The notes beneath the pieces were generated by a model, which was not told the DNA's origin, ran no database searches, and saw nothing but the letters and a program-made list of their open reading frames with translations. From a virus, in IMG/VR virus record IMGVR_UViG_3300029319_000091, positions 1,697-44,293 of that record: DNA of 42,597 nucleotides. One strand, given 5' to 3'. The translations under genes and the position numbers were made by a program. The number at the start of each line of letters is the position of its first letter. The stretch's first letter is position 1. Of this stretch, positions 15,901 through 24,226 are shown in pieces.

Positions 15901-18900
15901 TTGGCCCAACCACTAGGGAAGGCGAAGTTATTCTCACTGGTGATCCGAGAGAAACGTCTAAGGTTGCTGGGGCAGAGGGTTATTATCAGCCCAAGATCAG
16001 GTCAATTTTTCTTGGTTTAGACAGGGCCATCAACGATATAAAGGCAAACAGTAGAGATGATACCCCAGAGGCTAGAAGATCTGCTCTTGCCGACACACTA
16101 GACCATGAAATTCTTCATGCAATGAGGGATCTTGATTTATGGACTGAGCAAGAATGGTCTTTACTTGAAAATCTAGTTAGAAAAAAAACACATCAAGGAA
16201 CTAATGAAACTTTTCTTGATAAAGCGCAAAGACTTTACGACGACAAAAGCGCGGTCATTCAAATGGAAGAAGCCGTTGCCGAGTTAATTCGCACAGCGAG
16301 AAAAGACAGGAGCTTTGTTACAGGCAAGCCTAGAAGTCTGATAGAAAAAATGTATGAGTTTATTGAAAAACTAAACAATGCATTAAGGGGTTCTGGATTC
16401 CAAAGCTTTAATGATATTATGGATCGCCTTGAATCAGGCGATATAGGCGCAAGAAAACGAGGAGAAATAAGAACACTCAAGTCCTTAGAAAAGAAGATAG
16501 GCGCTTTACCAGAACGAGATATCGGCAAAGAAATGGATGTTGCTGATGTATTAGAGATAGAAGAAAAAGAAAGAATCAGAAGGGAAGAAGAAGGTCTGCC
16601 AATTGATCTTTGGGAAAGCGACGAAGAATCTCAGATCTTAGCTTCAAGGATTGAAGACAGCCCTCCGAACATTATATTTGAAGTTGCCCCAGATCCAGAC
16701 AATGTTAAGTTGACATCTGAGTGGAACGAACTAGAGCCGTCTGCCAAAGAAGAAATATCTAACATTGTAAGTGAAGAAGTTGTTGGTGATTTTTTAAGCA
16801 GCATAAATGTTCCTTCTTTATTTTCAATTCAAGTTGGATCTTATCTTGAAGATACAAATCCCTCGTTTGCTGTTTCTGTAGATACAAACGATCCACTAGG
16901 GATAACCAAGCAAATTGGTTTTATGTTAAACCAGCAATCAATGATAACTGTCGCGAGTAATCCATTCCCAGGTTTAGACAAAACAGAATCTGTTATTGTT
17001 TCAGTTAATACAAACAGCCCACTAGAAATTCAAAAAATATATCAAGAGCTAAGAGGGATTACAGTTGAGGGTGACCAGCCAATAGGTGGGCAATCAACGA
17101 TTAACGGTCAAATGGTTATCTTTAATTATTCAGGCTTGCCGAATAATCAGCTTGCAGATCTGGTAGATAAAAAGCTTAATGGTGTTTATGAAGTTGCAGA
17201 AGGAGATGCATACACTGCGTTTCCAGAAAAAGAGGATTATGACTATGCGAACCCGCAAGAAGACCCCTCAGGAAATGAGGGATATATTAGGAGGCAAAGC
17301 CGTTATTATCGCACAAAGGCCCAAGAACTTCTCCAACCCAGCAAGTACCAAGCGGTTTTTGGACTTGGAAAAAAATACAGACCTGAAGATTTAACAAGCG
17401 ATACTGATGACGTTCTTTTTAGCAGAAGGAAGTCCAGCACCCCTATTGAAAGTGCAGTAGATTTAGCAAATAAAAAGTATTCTGATTACAACACAAGAAT
17501 AGAAGAAGAATTTTTTAAGCGGTTCTGGCCTAAGCTTTTGTCTGAAGTGAAGGGAACTGTTTCTACAGATAAAGTTAGAACTGCCGCTAAACGTGCAAAC
17601 AAAGACATTAAGAAATTTGTACATGATAACCCAAGGTACAGAGATTATTACAATCAGGATATGGCTGCTGTTCGCAAGCTTTTGGGAGATCACCTCAGAT
17701 CAAAGTATGGAAAGAATATTACTGATGAAGACTTGCGCCTTTATCAGTTGTTCAATGGTCTTAATTCTGCCAACACAAAACTGTCTTCCAATGTTGGAGA
17801 TGCCATAAATGTTTTTAATTTGTTTCAGGAGAAAGGGAATCTTGATGACATTGTTTTAGGTCTAAGTAAGAAAGGCAATGTCGTTATCATTGATTCGCCT
17901 TTTCAAATCTCAGGGACATCTTCTCCGATCAAGGGGCGATCCTTAAAGGCTGTTGACAGATTAATAAAACTTAACAGTAATCGAAAAAATCCTGTACAAG
18001 CGACTGTTGATTTCCTACATGAAGGGGTTCCATTAAAAGAGCTTCAGCAATTTAACAGACAGATGGGCTATAAGAGCAATGTAACTGACATCAAAGAAAT
18101 AAAATCTCTTGTCATGGATGCAACTGGACAAGACGAATTAATTCCAAGAATGTTTATTTTTGGTAAAAAAGTTGGGGCATACACATTAAATCTTACAGGA
18201 GATCATAGATATACAACTATAGATATCTGGGAGTCTCGATTCATAAGAACTTATTTTGATGATCTATTTAAAGAACGAACTGGATTGCCAGAGGTTGTTG
18301 ATGAAGGTCTGTTGTTTCAGGATTTTTCAAAAAAGTTTGGCGAAGAATATGAAAGATTAAATGGTATTAAACTAGCACCATCTGCTCTTCAGGCAATGCG
18401 CTGGTTCTATATAATAGACGCATCAAGAAGAGCTGGATATTCAGGAGCATCAACCAATGAAACAATCTCAGAAATCACAGACAGATACCTCAATCGACCT
18501 AGAGGAGAACGCAAGGAGAGCCGGAGACGCAGCGATGGAGAAGTTGCTGGCCAAGTACAAACAGAAGCAGAGAAGGCTTCAAAACAAAAGATAGACTACG
18601 ACATCCTTGAGTCAAGAATAGATGACTCTGAAAGAGCGGTTAATGATTTAAGTAACAGAAGTCCAGACAGCCCACTTCTTTCTATTGCCAATCAAAACCC
18701 AGAGATACAGAAATCTGTTTCCGATCAAACTCTTTTAGATGAAGAGCCTTTTTCTTGGCAGTCAATGAGCCACGGCCTTAAAGGATATGGAGCTTTTGAT
18801 AGATTTGTTTATCAAATACAGGACAAATTTGTTGGCTTAAAAAATGTTAGAGATCAAATTAATCAGTACAGAAAGAGATCAGGGCTTCCCCCAATACATA

Positions 18901-21671
18901 TCAAAGATGATCCTTATATTGGTGAAGAATCTATCCCTGGTAAAATTGGATTTAAGACAAGAAAGTTTGAAGAAGAAAGAAAAAAGCCGTTGGCTAAAAA
19001 GCTTGCGGATCTTGGTTTAACACTTGATGAGGTTGATGAGTTTTTAATATTGCGTCATGCAATTGAAAGAAATAATTTAATTGAAAAGAGAGACAGCGAA
19101 AGAGGTGTTGAGTCTAATCCTGGATCTGGTCAATTAAAGACAGGTGAATCGTTAACGAACAGCTTTGTCAAAAGAAAAATGTCTCAGCGTTATGATATGC
19201 AATGGAATGACGCAACAGGCGAGTGGTCTGGAGGTAACGCAAGGGCAAGAAAATTACTTGATGTTGCAAAGGACGCTGACCAGATCGTTCAGGAAACCAT
19301 GCGTACCACCGTTGAAGGCGGTTTAATAGATCAGGATTCTGCTGATGCAATAATGAACACCTACAAATATTATTCTCCTCTTAGAGGAAAAGATATTGAA
19401 GATGACTACGCTGAAAATGTAATTACTGGGGCAAGCTTAAGCACAAAGGGTAGAGATGTTTTAAGGGCAATGGGTAGAACGTCTGCTGCACAATCTCCGC
19501 TTGGTCACATACTGTTAAATGCTGAACGCTCGATAGCCAGAGCAGAAAAGAATAAAAACTTTGGTCAAAAACTAGTTAATCTTGTAAAGAATAATCCTAA
19601 TCCAGATTACTGGAGAATTATTAGCCCAGATGATCCTAACTACATCAGGGCCTTTGAAAAGAAATATACATACATTGGATCCGATCCAGACTTTCAAGGT
19701 CAAAAGTTTAATGAAATCCCAGAGGGGATGAGTAAAAAAGATTTTATTCAGCAAATAAAATTAGTGCCAGACAACCTGACACCAGCTTTCGACAAAGACT
19801 TAATAGGCGTAAAGATTGATGGCAAGCAAGTTTATGTAGAGTTACAGGATGCAAGACTAAAAGATGCCATAGTTAGTATGGATATAGGCACCGTAGACAA
19901 CTGGATTCAAAAATTTGGAATGATTAATCGCTTTCTTTCTATGGTTAATACTTCTTTAAACCCTGAGTTTGTTGTCGGCAACTTTTCAAGAGATTTGCAA
20001 ACGGCGATCTTTAATATCCTTGGTGAGCAGAATATGTCTCAAGGAAAAGCAAAAGATCAGCAATTGATAACCAGAGTTTTAAAAGATGTCATTCCGTCTA
20101 TGGGAACTTTCTACAAAGGACTAAGAAGGTACGATCTAAAAGATGGAACTCTTAGAGGTAATTTGTCTGGTATTAGTTCACAGGATCAAAAAGACTTTGA
20201 AGAGTATTTGGCTTCTGGGGCAAAAGCTGATTGGTTTCATTCAAGGGATCCAGAGCAACAAGTAAAAACTATTAATGCATTAATAGATATGTCTCGTGGA
20301 ACTTTTACAGGAGACTTTAGAAAACGATACACACAGATAATGGACTTTGTTGAAGATAGCAACTCTGCTGTTGAAAACGCTGTTCGGTTTGCAACATTCA
20401 AGGCATCAAGGGATGAGCTGTTAAAAGCTGGCGCCTCAAGAGAAGATGCTGTAGCAAGAGCGGCAAGTCTTGCTAAGAATTTGACGATAAACTTTAATCG
20501 CAAGGGAATGGCTGGCGATTTGGCAAATTCTTTTTATTTATTTTTTAATGCAAGCGTTCAAGGAACAGCCAACTTTGCCAGAGGATTGTTTGGGCCTAAA
20601 GGAAATCCATTTAGCAAGGAAGCAAGCAGAGCCAAGCAAGGCGCTGTTGCAGGGTTAATTGGTTTTGGCGCTTTATCTGCCATGAGAGCGGAAGAAGAGA
20701 GCGAAGAAAATCCAGAGACAGGCAGATCCTATTACTCGGAGATACCCGATTACATTAAAGAAAGAAACATAGTGGTTATGGCTGACAATGGCAGGGAGTA
20801 TTACACGATCCCACTACCGTATGGATACAACGTCTTCCATGTTCTTGGCCAAAGTACCTATGAGATGATGCAAGAAAACATATCTAGAGAAACTGCAACA
20901 GCAAACATATTAAGTGCATTCTTTGGATCGTTTTCACCAATAGGGGTTTCTGCGTTATCTCCAATTCCTACAATAGGCCAACCTACTGCTGAGATTCTGA
21001 GGAACGAAAACTTTTTTGGATCACCAATTAAAAGAGAAAACTTTCCAACAGGAACCCCATATCCAGAGTCTTCATTGGCCAGATCCACAACTCGTACTGC
21101 ATTCAAAGCTACAGCAAAATATTTGAATGAGCTTTCTTTCCCAGGATACGAAGGCGGTAACGTCAACGAGCCAGGATTGATAGACATATCACCAGATACT
21201 CTAGAGCATTACTTTGAATTTATTCTTGGGGGTGCTGGTACGTTTGGAATGAGGTCTCTAAACTTAGTTGAAAAAGCAGCCAAGAAAGAAGACATAGAGC
21301 TTAATGAAATACCGTTTTACAGAAGAATAAAAGGAGAGCCTGATGATCGTGAAAGTATGTCAGACTTCTTTGAAAGAAAAGACAAGATCAGACAAAAGAT
21401 AAGACAAAGAGATAGCCTCTACGGAGATGAACATATTAGATATCTAGAAAAAAATGAGCCTTACTTTGATATGCTTCGCGATCTTGAGGATGCTGAATCT
21501 GAGTTAAGAGATTTAAGAGAAGAAAGAAATTCCTACAAAGAAGACGCTGCAATGTCTCCCAAGATGGCTAATGAATATGCAAAAATGGAAGAAGCTGTAT
21601 ACGACCAAATGAATTCAGTATATAACCGATTCAATAAAGAGTACGATAAAGTCGTAGGTAGGACAAAGTAA
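12930..21671 (+). CDS. Giant polyvalent internal virion protein (2913 aa)
   Basis: This single frame encodes 2913 residues. The N-terminus (MDVTLPNGTVIRNVPDGTGK, residues 1-45) is a short DNA-injection-type domain common at the start of such proteins. Residues about 1058-1065 read DHEILHAM, an HExxH metalloprotease signature with charged flanks, so a protease domain is likely at about 970-1130. Around 1700-1870 is a domain with LNLTGDHRYTTIDIW. The C-terminal third (about 1950-2700) resembles large polyvalent protein domains (LPD38-like; NPEFVVGNFSRDLQTA near 2345). By family knowledge these proteins travel with the DNA and act in the newly infected cell. The last 100 residues are coiled coil. 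Confidence 0.85.
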   Translation: MPMDVTLPNGTVIRNVPDGTGKEEIKQKAIAGGYATLADFGEEIGTLEYAARMPLEVTKGVTRGFTKGLLSSASGLAEIADAATDYIGAEDLIDSGNENWLINLANQGKQAIDENLGIDEQYKDSYLVKLGEGLGSIGSIFVPGGAAGLLGKAAAGAKAAKYSGLIGSGSAGVGLGGQEQADRIQAARARGIEISDDDADLSVLAGGLVGASEAWSPLRVLKKIRGIKEPEEKLKGLKKDYDNAVKEGRELDAARIRNDMYRQSREINKIKDGYQRLSSAVREGSVEAFQEAGAGLAQDAIQFGMYDEDVSFGDSLWDDVTVGGGAGALLDLIATGSANRRSRITREVEEEKEKQLRKQEDIQVEEYYDRADKAKLAFEDKRAKEERQKKVMLGMVGSPEKLPVSINPYEGIEATKVGDQIIVFDADGNARATDVIDVEQDGGLVVKGLDGQRQIVGFDTPLENASNPDFVMLSNFGVKDVANKKVSELSDEELNKLESNISRISKEDKDSGQEVDQVRSNALATNLSAVKNEKRRRLYDSFDPAAEYKGDKTEDSEKAADYASQLARDAIRKTDTFPEVGSFVVVEEKRGAEGSVFKVVHTVSGQQYGTDSRTNEFAIHLASNLNNELINRKINSAVLDAMDISPESYTEEQGESIYRIGQILNRPKRYTVTSAALNEAAGTTTSPKSKYMEDMSLDNLHIQTYGVGPLRDRGEKIYKDIPNLTASQELNLKRVRQGLREVDEFTLDEAKEILGDKYSNLFDVLMDAKYPDMKDVREAFGTVGVDVARSREQYQDEKRTREDLKKALVDKNILSDIDSPEIKYIFKRIVNEPDINKMSPSQRQYLINEIQRTFPKVAEPVSLPNFTPKPYTAKQYDLILRDVIATGDGSRANIETIISELFLDEFVGYKTSTIAKSIYDDLKKSGLIDDSDLATVKPIGLPKPDDDELTIRPYDEGVSEEAKQFEEQLKQTMKGFGLEDIGLRVMDLLKIGPTTREGEVILTGDPRETSKVAGAEGYYQPKIRSIFLGLDRAINDIKANSRDDTPEARRSALADTLDHEILHAMRDLDLWTEQEWSLLENLVRKKTHQGTNETFLDKAQRLYDDKSAVIQMEEAVAELIRTARKDRSFVTGKPRSLIEKMYEFIEKLNNALRGSGFQSFNDIMDRLESGDIGARKRGEIRTLKSLEKKIGALPERDIGKEMDVADVLEIEEKERIRREEEGLPIDLWESDEESQILASRIEDSPPNIIFEVAPDPDNVKLTSEWNELEPSAKEEISNIVSEEVVGDFLSSINVPSLFSIQVGSYLEDTNPSFAVSVDTNDPLGITKQIGFMLNQQSMITVASNPFPGLDKTESVIVSVNTNSPLEIQKIYQELRGITVEGDQPIGGQSTINGQMVIFNYSGLPNNQLADLVDKKLNGVYEVAEGDAYTAFPEKEDYDYANPQEDPSGNEGYIRRQSRYYRTKAQELLQPSKYQAVFGLGKKYRPEDLTSDTDDVLFSRRKSSTPIESAVDLANKKYSDYNTRIEEEFFKRFWPKLLSEVKGTVSTDKVRTAAKRANKDIKKFVHDNPRYRDYYNQDMAAVRKLLGDHLRSKYGKNITDEDLRLYQLFNGLNSANTKLSSNVGDAINVFNLFQEKGNLDDIVLGLSKKGNVVIIDSPFQISGTSSPIKGRSLKAVDRLIKLNSNRKNPVQATVDFLHEGVPLKELQQFNRQMGYKSNVTDIKEIKSLVMDATGQDELIPRMFIFGKKVGAYTLNLTGDHRYTTIDIWESRFIRTYFDDLFKERTGLPEVVDEGLLFQDFSKKFGEEYERLNGIKLAPSALQAMRWFYIIDASRRAGYSGASTNETISEITDRYLNRPRGERKESRRRSDGEVAGQVQTEAEKASKQKIDYDILESRIDDSERAVNDLSNRSPDSPLLSIANQNPEIQKSVSDQTLLDEEPFSWQSMSHGLKGYGAFDRFVYQIQDKFVGLKNVRDQINQYRKRSGLPPIHIKDDPYIGEESIPGKIGFKTRKFEEERKKPLAKKLADLGLTLDEVDEFLILRHAIERNNLIEKRDSERGVESNPGSGQLKTGESLTNSFVKRKMSQRYDMQWNDATGEWSGGNARARKLLDVAKDADQIVQETMRTTVEGGLIDQDSADAIMNTYKYYSPLRGKDIEDDYAENVITGASLSTKGRDVLRAMGRTSAAQSPLGHILLNAERSIARAEKNKNFGQKLVNLVKNNPNPDYWRIISPDDPNYIRAFEKKYTYIGSDPDFQGQKFNEIPEGMSKKDFIQQIKLVPDNLTPAFDKDLIGVKIDGKQVYVELQDARLKDAIVSMDIGTVDNWIQKFGMINRFLSMVNTSLNPEFVVGNFSRDLQTAIFNILGEQNMSQGKAKDQQLITRVLKDVIPSMGTFYKGLRRYDLKDGTLRGNLSGISSQDQKDFEEYLASGAKADWFHSRDPEQQVKTINALIDMSRGTFTGDFRKRYTQIMDFVEDSNSAVENAVRFATFKASRDELLKAGASREDAVARAASLAKNLTINFNRKGMAGDLANSFYLFFNASVQGTANFARGLFGPKGNPFSKEASRAKQGAVAGLIGFGALSAMRAEEESEENPETGRSYYSEIPDYIKERNIVVMADNGREYYTIPLPYGYNVFHVLGQSTYEMMQENISRETATANILSAFFGSFSPIGVSALSPIPTIGQPTAEILRNENFFGSPIKRENFPTGTPYPESSLARSTTRTAFKATAKYLNELSFPGYEGGNVNEPGLIDISPDTLEHYFEFILGGAGTFGMRSLNLVEKAAKKEDIELNEIPFYRRIKGEPDDRESMSDFFERKDKIRQKIRQRDSLYGDEHIRYLEKNEPYFDMLRDLEDAESELRDLREERNSYKEDAAMSPKMANEYAKMEEAVYDQMNSVYNRFNKEYDKVVGRTK

Positions 21672-21837
21672 AACTCGGTGGCTGAGAGAATTGATCGGAT
21701 GAAAATACCCTGCCGAGGGTAGCCGAGGCCGATACATCATTCTCTCTATTTGTTTTTGTCTCAACCAATTTAGCCAAGACTAGGAAAGGTCTGACACCAC
21801 CGATTGCCTGACCCGTTTCCCCACGGCATCAAAGATA
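21672..21837 (+). ncRNA. Highly structured intergenic RNA, possible terminator, between convergent operons
   Basis: No gene is seen here. The sequence folds as nested stems. TCGGTGG (21675-21681) pairs with CCACCGA (21797-21803). GAGAGAATTGAT (21684-21695) pairs with ATCATTCTCTC (21736-21746) over 11 bp with one bulge. Inside it TACCCT-GCCG-AGGGTA (21706-21721) is a perfect hairpin, with a CGG/CCG pair outside (21696-21698 with 21729-21731). A further AGAC/GTCT hairpin lies at 21777-21792. The T-rich TATTTGTTTTTG after the main stem could end transcripts from the giant gene. The closing outer stem is more than a terminator needs. Confidence 0.5.
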
Positions 21838-22134
21838 CTAATTAATAGTAATCAATCCGTCCAACATCATTTGCTCCCATGTTTTCTTTAGCCCCCTCAT
21901 CTGACACCTGAGTATTTCTTCTTTGGAGAGATCTGTTTTCCGTCTGCCATCGATTACATCGTGACACGAGGAGCAGCCATAGACCGCCCAGTAATCTGGC
22001 GACTTCAAAGCGATACCACTATTACTTGGCAAATGACAAAGTACAGTGGTCTCTGAGTTATTGTTGCAGTATGGATATATCTGCAATGTACACATCTTGC
22101 CTCTGGCAGATGTCCTCAGTCTGGACTTACTCAT
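21838..22134 (-). CDS. YbcO/DUF1364-like HNH-type nuclease
   Basis: From the ATG at 22134 this is a 98-residue protein: SKSRLRTSARGKMCTLQIYP, CNNNSETTVLCHL, then DYWAVYGCSSCHDVIDGR. The conserved Cys/His set (C15, C23, H34, C54, C57, H58) and the CxxCHDVIDGR end match the DUF1364 (YbcO) phage family, which has a treble-clef HNH-like nuclease fold. Such genes sit in the recombination (nin-type) regions of lambdoid phages, as here. The start overlaps the methyltransferase stop by 8 bases (ATGAGTAA), so an upstream in-frame start at 22155 is less likely. It is the last gene of the early minus operon. Confidence 0.85.
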   Translation of the reverse strand: MSKSRLRTSARGKMCTLQIYPYCNNNSETTVLCHLPSNSGIALKSPDYWAVYGCSSCHDVIDGRRKTDLSKEEILRCQMRGLKKTWEQMMLDGLITIN

Positions 22135-22909
22135 CAGGCAGACACCAGTAATCATCTCTGAAGTAACAGTCTGCTTCCATAATTACTTCACCTAAAACTC
22201 TTATAAGCGGCGGCGATACGGCGTTGCCTAGGGCTTTAATTCTGTGTACCCGATCTGGAACCCCATGAGCCATTCGCAAAATTCTGGGTTCAGGGATCCA
22301 CGCAGCTTCCCATTCTCCGTGCTGTACTCCGAGGCCGCTTCCACCGCATCGCTCAATGTATTTGTCATCGGGTTCCTGCCAGTTTTGGCCATTGATTCTT
22401 GGCTCCTCGCTCCTTTGTATTCCCTCGTCGTAGGTGTGGGCCAGAACAAAAACTCTGTTACGGATGTGCCGTGCATCTTGGGCGCAAGCTGGCAAAATAA
22501 AAACTTCTGTGGTGTAGCCTTCACCTCCCAGTTCAGATAGCACCGTGTCGAGTTCCATATCGATGATCCCAACAACATTTTCGAGAGCAACCCAGTTCGG
22601 CCTGACCTCTTTAATAATCCTAAACATTTCTGGCCAGAGCGCACGGTCATCTTCCGAGCCGAGTCTGTCCCTGGATGCCAAGCTGTAGGGCTGACAAGGA
22701 AATCCTCCGCAAACAAGTCTGGCTGATCCTCTGTATTGTCTTCCATCTAGTTCCTCTATATTTGAATGTATCGGGACATCAGGCCAATGCTTTTGCAATA
22801 CCTTTTGGCAGAAGGGATCTTTCTCGCAGAATGCAATTGTTTCCATCCCAGCGCCCTCAAGGCCCACAGAAAATCCACCGATCCCACTAAACAGATCAAG
22901 AACTTTCAC
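22127..22909 (-). CDS. dcm: DNA (cytosine-5) methyltransferase
   Basis: This 260-residue protein transfers a methyl group from S-adenosylmethionine to C5 of cytosine in DNA. Visible motifs: I DLFSGIGGF (5-13), IV GGFPCQPYS with catalytic C72, VI ENV (110-112), VIII region QDARHIRNRVF (144-154) and X GNAVSPP (228-235). The target-recognition part between VIII and X is short (about 65 residues). It starts at GTG 22909, overlapping the end of the preceding gene by 14 bases. No cognate restriction enzyme is adjacent, so self-protection of phage DNA against host restriction is the likely role. Confidence 0.93.
   Translation of the reverse strand: MKVLDLFSGIGGFSVGLEGAGMETIAFCEKDPFCQKVLQKHWPDVPIHSNIEELDGRQYRGSARLVCGGFPCQPYSLASRDRLGSEDDRALWPEMFRIIKEVRPNWVALENVVGIIDMELDTVLSELGGEGYTTEVFILPACAQDARHIRNRVFVLAHTYDEGIQRSEEPRINGQNWQEPDDKYIERCGGSGLGVQHGEWEAAWIPEPRILRMAHGVPDRVHRIKALGNAVSPPLIRVLGEVIMEADCYFRDDYWCLPDE
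22228..22746 (-). CDS. Alternate-frame ORF nested inside dcm
   Basis: A 172-residue frame lies wholly inside the methyltransferase gene on the same strand. It reads unlike random overlap: SPTAWHPGTDSARKMTVRSG, then FWPTPTTREYKGARS and a C-terminus SLNPEFCEWLMGFQIGYTEL. I recall proteins with WPTPxxxD-type and LNPxWxEWLMGFPxGWT-type motifs in many phages and mobile elements next to or overlapping cytosine methylases. It may be a real overlapping gene, or a conserved by-product of dcm codon constraints. Expression is not shown. Confidence 0.3.
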   Translation of the reverse strand: MEDNTEDQPDLFAEDFLVSPTAWHPGTDSARKMTVRSGQKCLGLLKRSGRTGLLSKMLLGSSIWNSTRCYLNWEVKATPQKFLFCQLAPKMHGTSVTEFLFWPTPTTREYKGARSQESMAKTGRNPMTNTLSDAVEAASEYSTENGKLRGSLNPEFCEWLMGFQIGYTELKP

Positions 22910-23132
22910 GAGTTAATACGATTGATTCTCTGTGGAAGCCTGCTCTTTTTCTGCTCTCGTTACTTTTTTCCGAGAGGTTGTATAGCTGGTTTCTGTTTTT
23001 CGCTGTCCTGTGTCCGTGGAACCTAAGGTAATCAGCACTGATCCCTGAGGGGATCTGCTTTATCTCGCCTCCGTTCTTCACGAAATCATCCACCATATCT
23101 GCCAGTTCGTCACTCTGATCTTTCTTGCTCAT
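22896..23132 (-). CDS. Small phage protein, possibly regulatory
   Basis: From the ATG at 23132 (AAGGAG seven bases upstream) this is a 78-residue protein: MSKKDQSDELADMVDDFVKN, GGEIKQIPSGISA, then a basic C-terminus. The GGEIKQIPSGISA stretch recurs in small phage proteins of unknown role as I remember them. It overlaps the hidden 53-residue gene upstream and the methyltransferase downstream. No DNA-binding motif can be proven from the sequence. Confidence 0.7.
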   Translation of the reverse strand: MSKKDQSDELADMVDDFVKNGGEIKQIPSGISADYLRFHGHRTAKNRNQLYNLSEKSNESRKRAGFHRESIVLTRESS

Positions 23133-23271
23133 CAACTTCTCCTTCAATCATGGCTACAAGAGTCTTCAATGAATCGTTTATACCTTGTAGCTCTTTAACA
23201 ATAGTCTTTAAAATAATTACAGCCTCCTGGGAATCTTCCTCATCGACTTCGATTACTACTAGCTTGCTCAC
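23110..23271 (-). CDS. Short acidic protein with GTG start (53 aa)
   Basis: This 53-residue product reads MSKLVVIEVDEEDSQEAVII, then LKTIVKELQGINDSLKTLVA and EGEVDEQERSE. The GTG start at 23271 overlaps the TGA of the preceding gene (GTGA), and the stop overlaps the next gene by 23 bases, so it fills the only gap in a perfectly coupled operon. It is probably an amphipathic helix that multimerises. The family is unknown; it is easily missed because of its size and start codon. Confidence 0.65.
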   Translation of the reverse strand: MSKLVVIEVDEEDSQEAVIILKTIVKELQGINDSLKTLVAMIEGEVDEQERSE

Positions 23272-23627
23272 TTAATCGATACCACATTGTCGTAATCTTT
23301 TGGGGTTAGCTCTGGGAGACTAGTCGCGTCCTTAGACTCAGACTTCTGCTCCCTAATACGAAAGAATCCCTCGTGCTGCTTGTACATATTCATAAAACGT
23401 CTAGCGTAAAATGCCCTGTAGTTATTATTTAACTTGAAACTGTTAACACCATCGCCGCCAACATCTTTCTCCCACCGTATTCTCTCAAAAATTGCATTCA
23501 CTGAGTAATGCTCATAGCCTTTATCGATCATCTGTTTTGTAAAATGAACGAACAGTTTCCAGACATCTGGGTTCTTTTCATGGAAAGCAATTACCTGTTC
23601 TCTCATCTCTTCTTTTCTTGTTTTCAT
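23268..23627 (-). CDS. Conserved phage protein, unknown
   Basis: This 119-residue protein from ATG 23627 contains REQVIAFHEKNPDVWKLFVH, then YEHYSVNAIFERIRWEKDV and NNNYRAFYARRFMNMYKQHE. I have met this pattern in hypothetical proteins of many unrelated phages, but no function is known to me. The fold is probably all helical. It follows the GIY-YIG gene by 7 bases and overlaps the GTG start of the short acidic gene. An in-frame extension upstream to 23717 would run far into the previous gene and is not supported. Confidence 0.75.
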   Translation of the reverse strand: MKTRKEEMREQVIAFHEKNPDVWKLFVHFTKQMIDKGYEHYSVNAIFERIRWEKDVGGDGVNSFKLNNNYRAFYARRFMNMYKQHEGFFRIREQKSESKDATSLPELTPKDYDNVVSIK

Positions 23628-23634
23628 TTTAAAA

Positions 23635-24207
23635 TCATGCCTTAGCTTTTTGCTCCTCTGCCTTCTGCATCTTGGCGTTTGAGATAGCCTCGTCCCACAC
23701 CTTTTCAAAACTGTCATCTTCCTTTTTGAGCAATCGGTTCAGCCCTTCTTCCATACTGAAGTCTAGTATGCAAGATGATCCGCTGCTGTCACCAAGAGAC
23801 ACATTCGGCTGGTATGACATAGCCGTGATTGCAGAGCCGCTGTTATGCACAAACTTTAGCCCTTCATTTGTTACCGTGTGGTATCCAAATCCAATGTGGC
23901 TAGTGCTTGAGTCAATAAACAGAGGCTCACACTCGTACTCAACCGTTGGTTTTTTCTTAGGCTTTGGCCTACCTTTCTTTTTCTTTTGGACGTTGTACTT
24001 GGGATCATATCTCCAGATCAAAACATCTTCCCAATAGGTCATTCTGCTTTTCAGACAAGACATAAGTCTGAAGTGATCGAAGTCTTTGTCTTTCGTATGT
24101 TGCCCTATCCTGTTATAAGGGTTAATACTTTGACCAACATAAACAACCTCGTCTTGTTTGAACAGAACATAGATCGTAGCTCCTGTCATGTTTTTGTGAA
24201 TACTCAC
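23635..24207 (-). CDS. GIY-YIG endonuclease-domain protein
   Basis: The N-terminal domain has GIY-YIG features: TIYVLFKQDEVVYVGQS (GIY and YIG strands), the catalytic-type Arg in NPYNRIGQH, and a later Glu in YWEDVLIWRYDPKYN. After a Lys-rich linker (KKKKGRPKPKKKP) comes a C-terminal region of about 100 residues with no recognised family. GTG 24207 is chosen because AGAG lies 8 bases upstream; ATG 24189 (MTGATIYVL) is the alternative. It may be a structure-specific nuclease in recombination, or a homing-type free-standing endonuclease. Confidence 0.8.
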   Translation of the reverse strand: MSIHKNMTGATIYVLFKQDEVVYVGQSINPYNRIGQHTKDKDFDHFRLMSCLKSRMTYWEDVLIWRYDPKYNVQKKKKGRPKPKKKPTVEYECEPLFIDSSTSHIGFGYHTVTNEGLKFVHNSGSAITAMSYQPNVSLGDSSGSSCILDFSMEEGLNRLLKKEDDSFEKVWDEAISNAKMQKAEEQKAKA

Positions 24208-24226
24208 GCTACATACTCTAAGACAG

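Noticed and set aside
21675-21745. GGCTGAGAG-containing stretch resembling a TPP riboswitch or a class II tRNA D-arm
   Set aside because: The thi-box partner sequence and the tRNA T-arm (GTTCGA) and CCA end are missing, and there is no downstream thiamine gene; it is kept only as a generic structured RNA.
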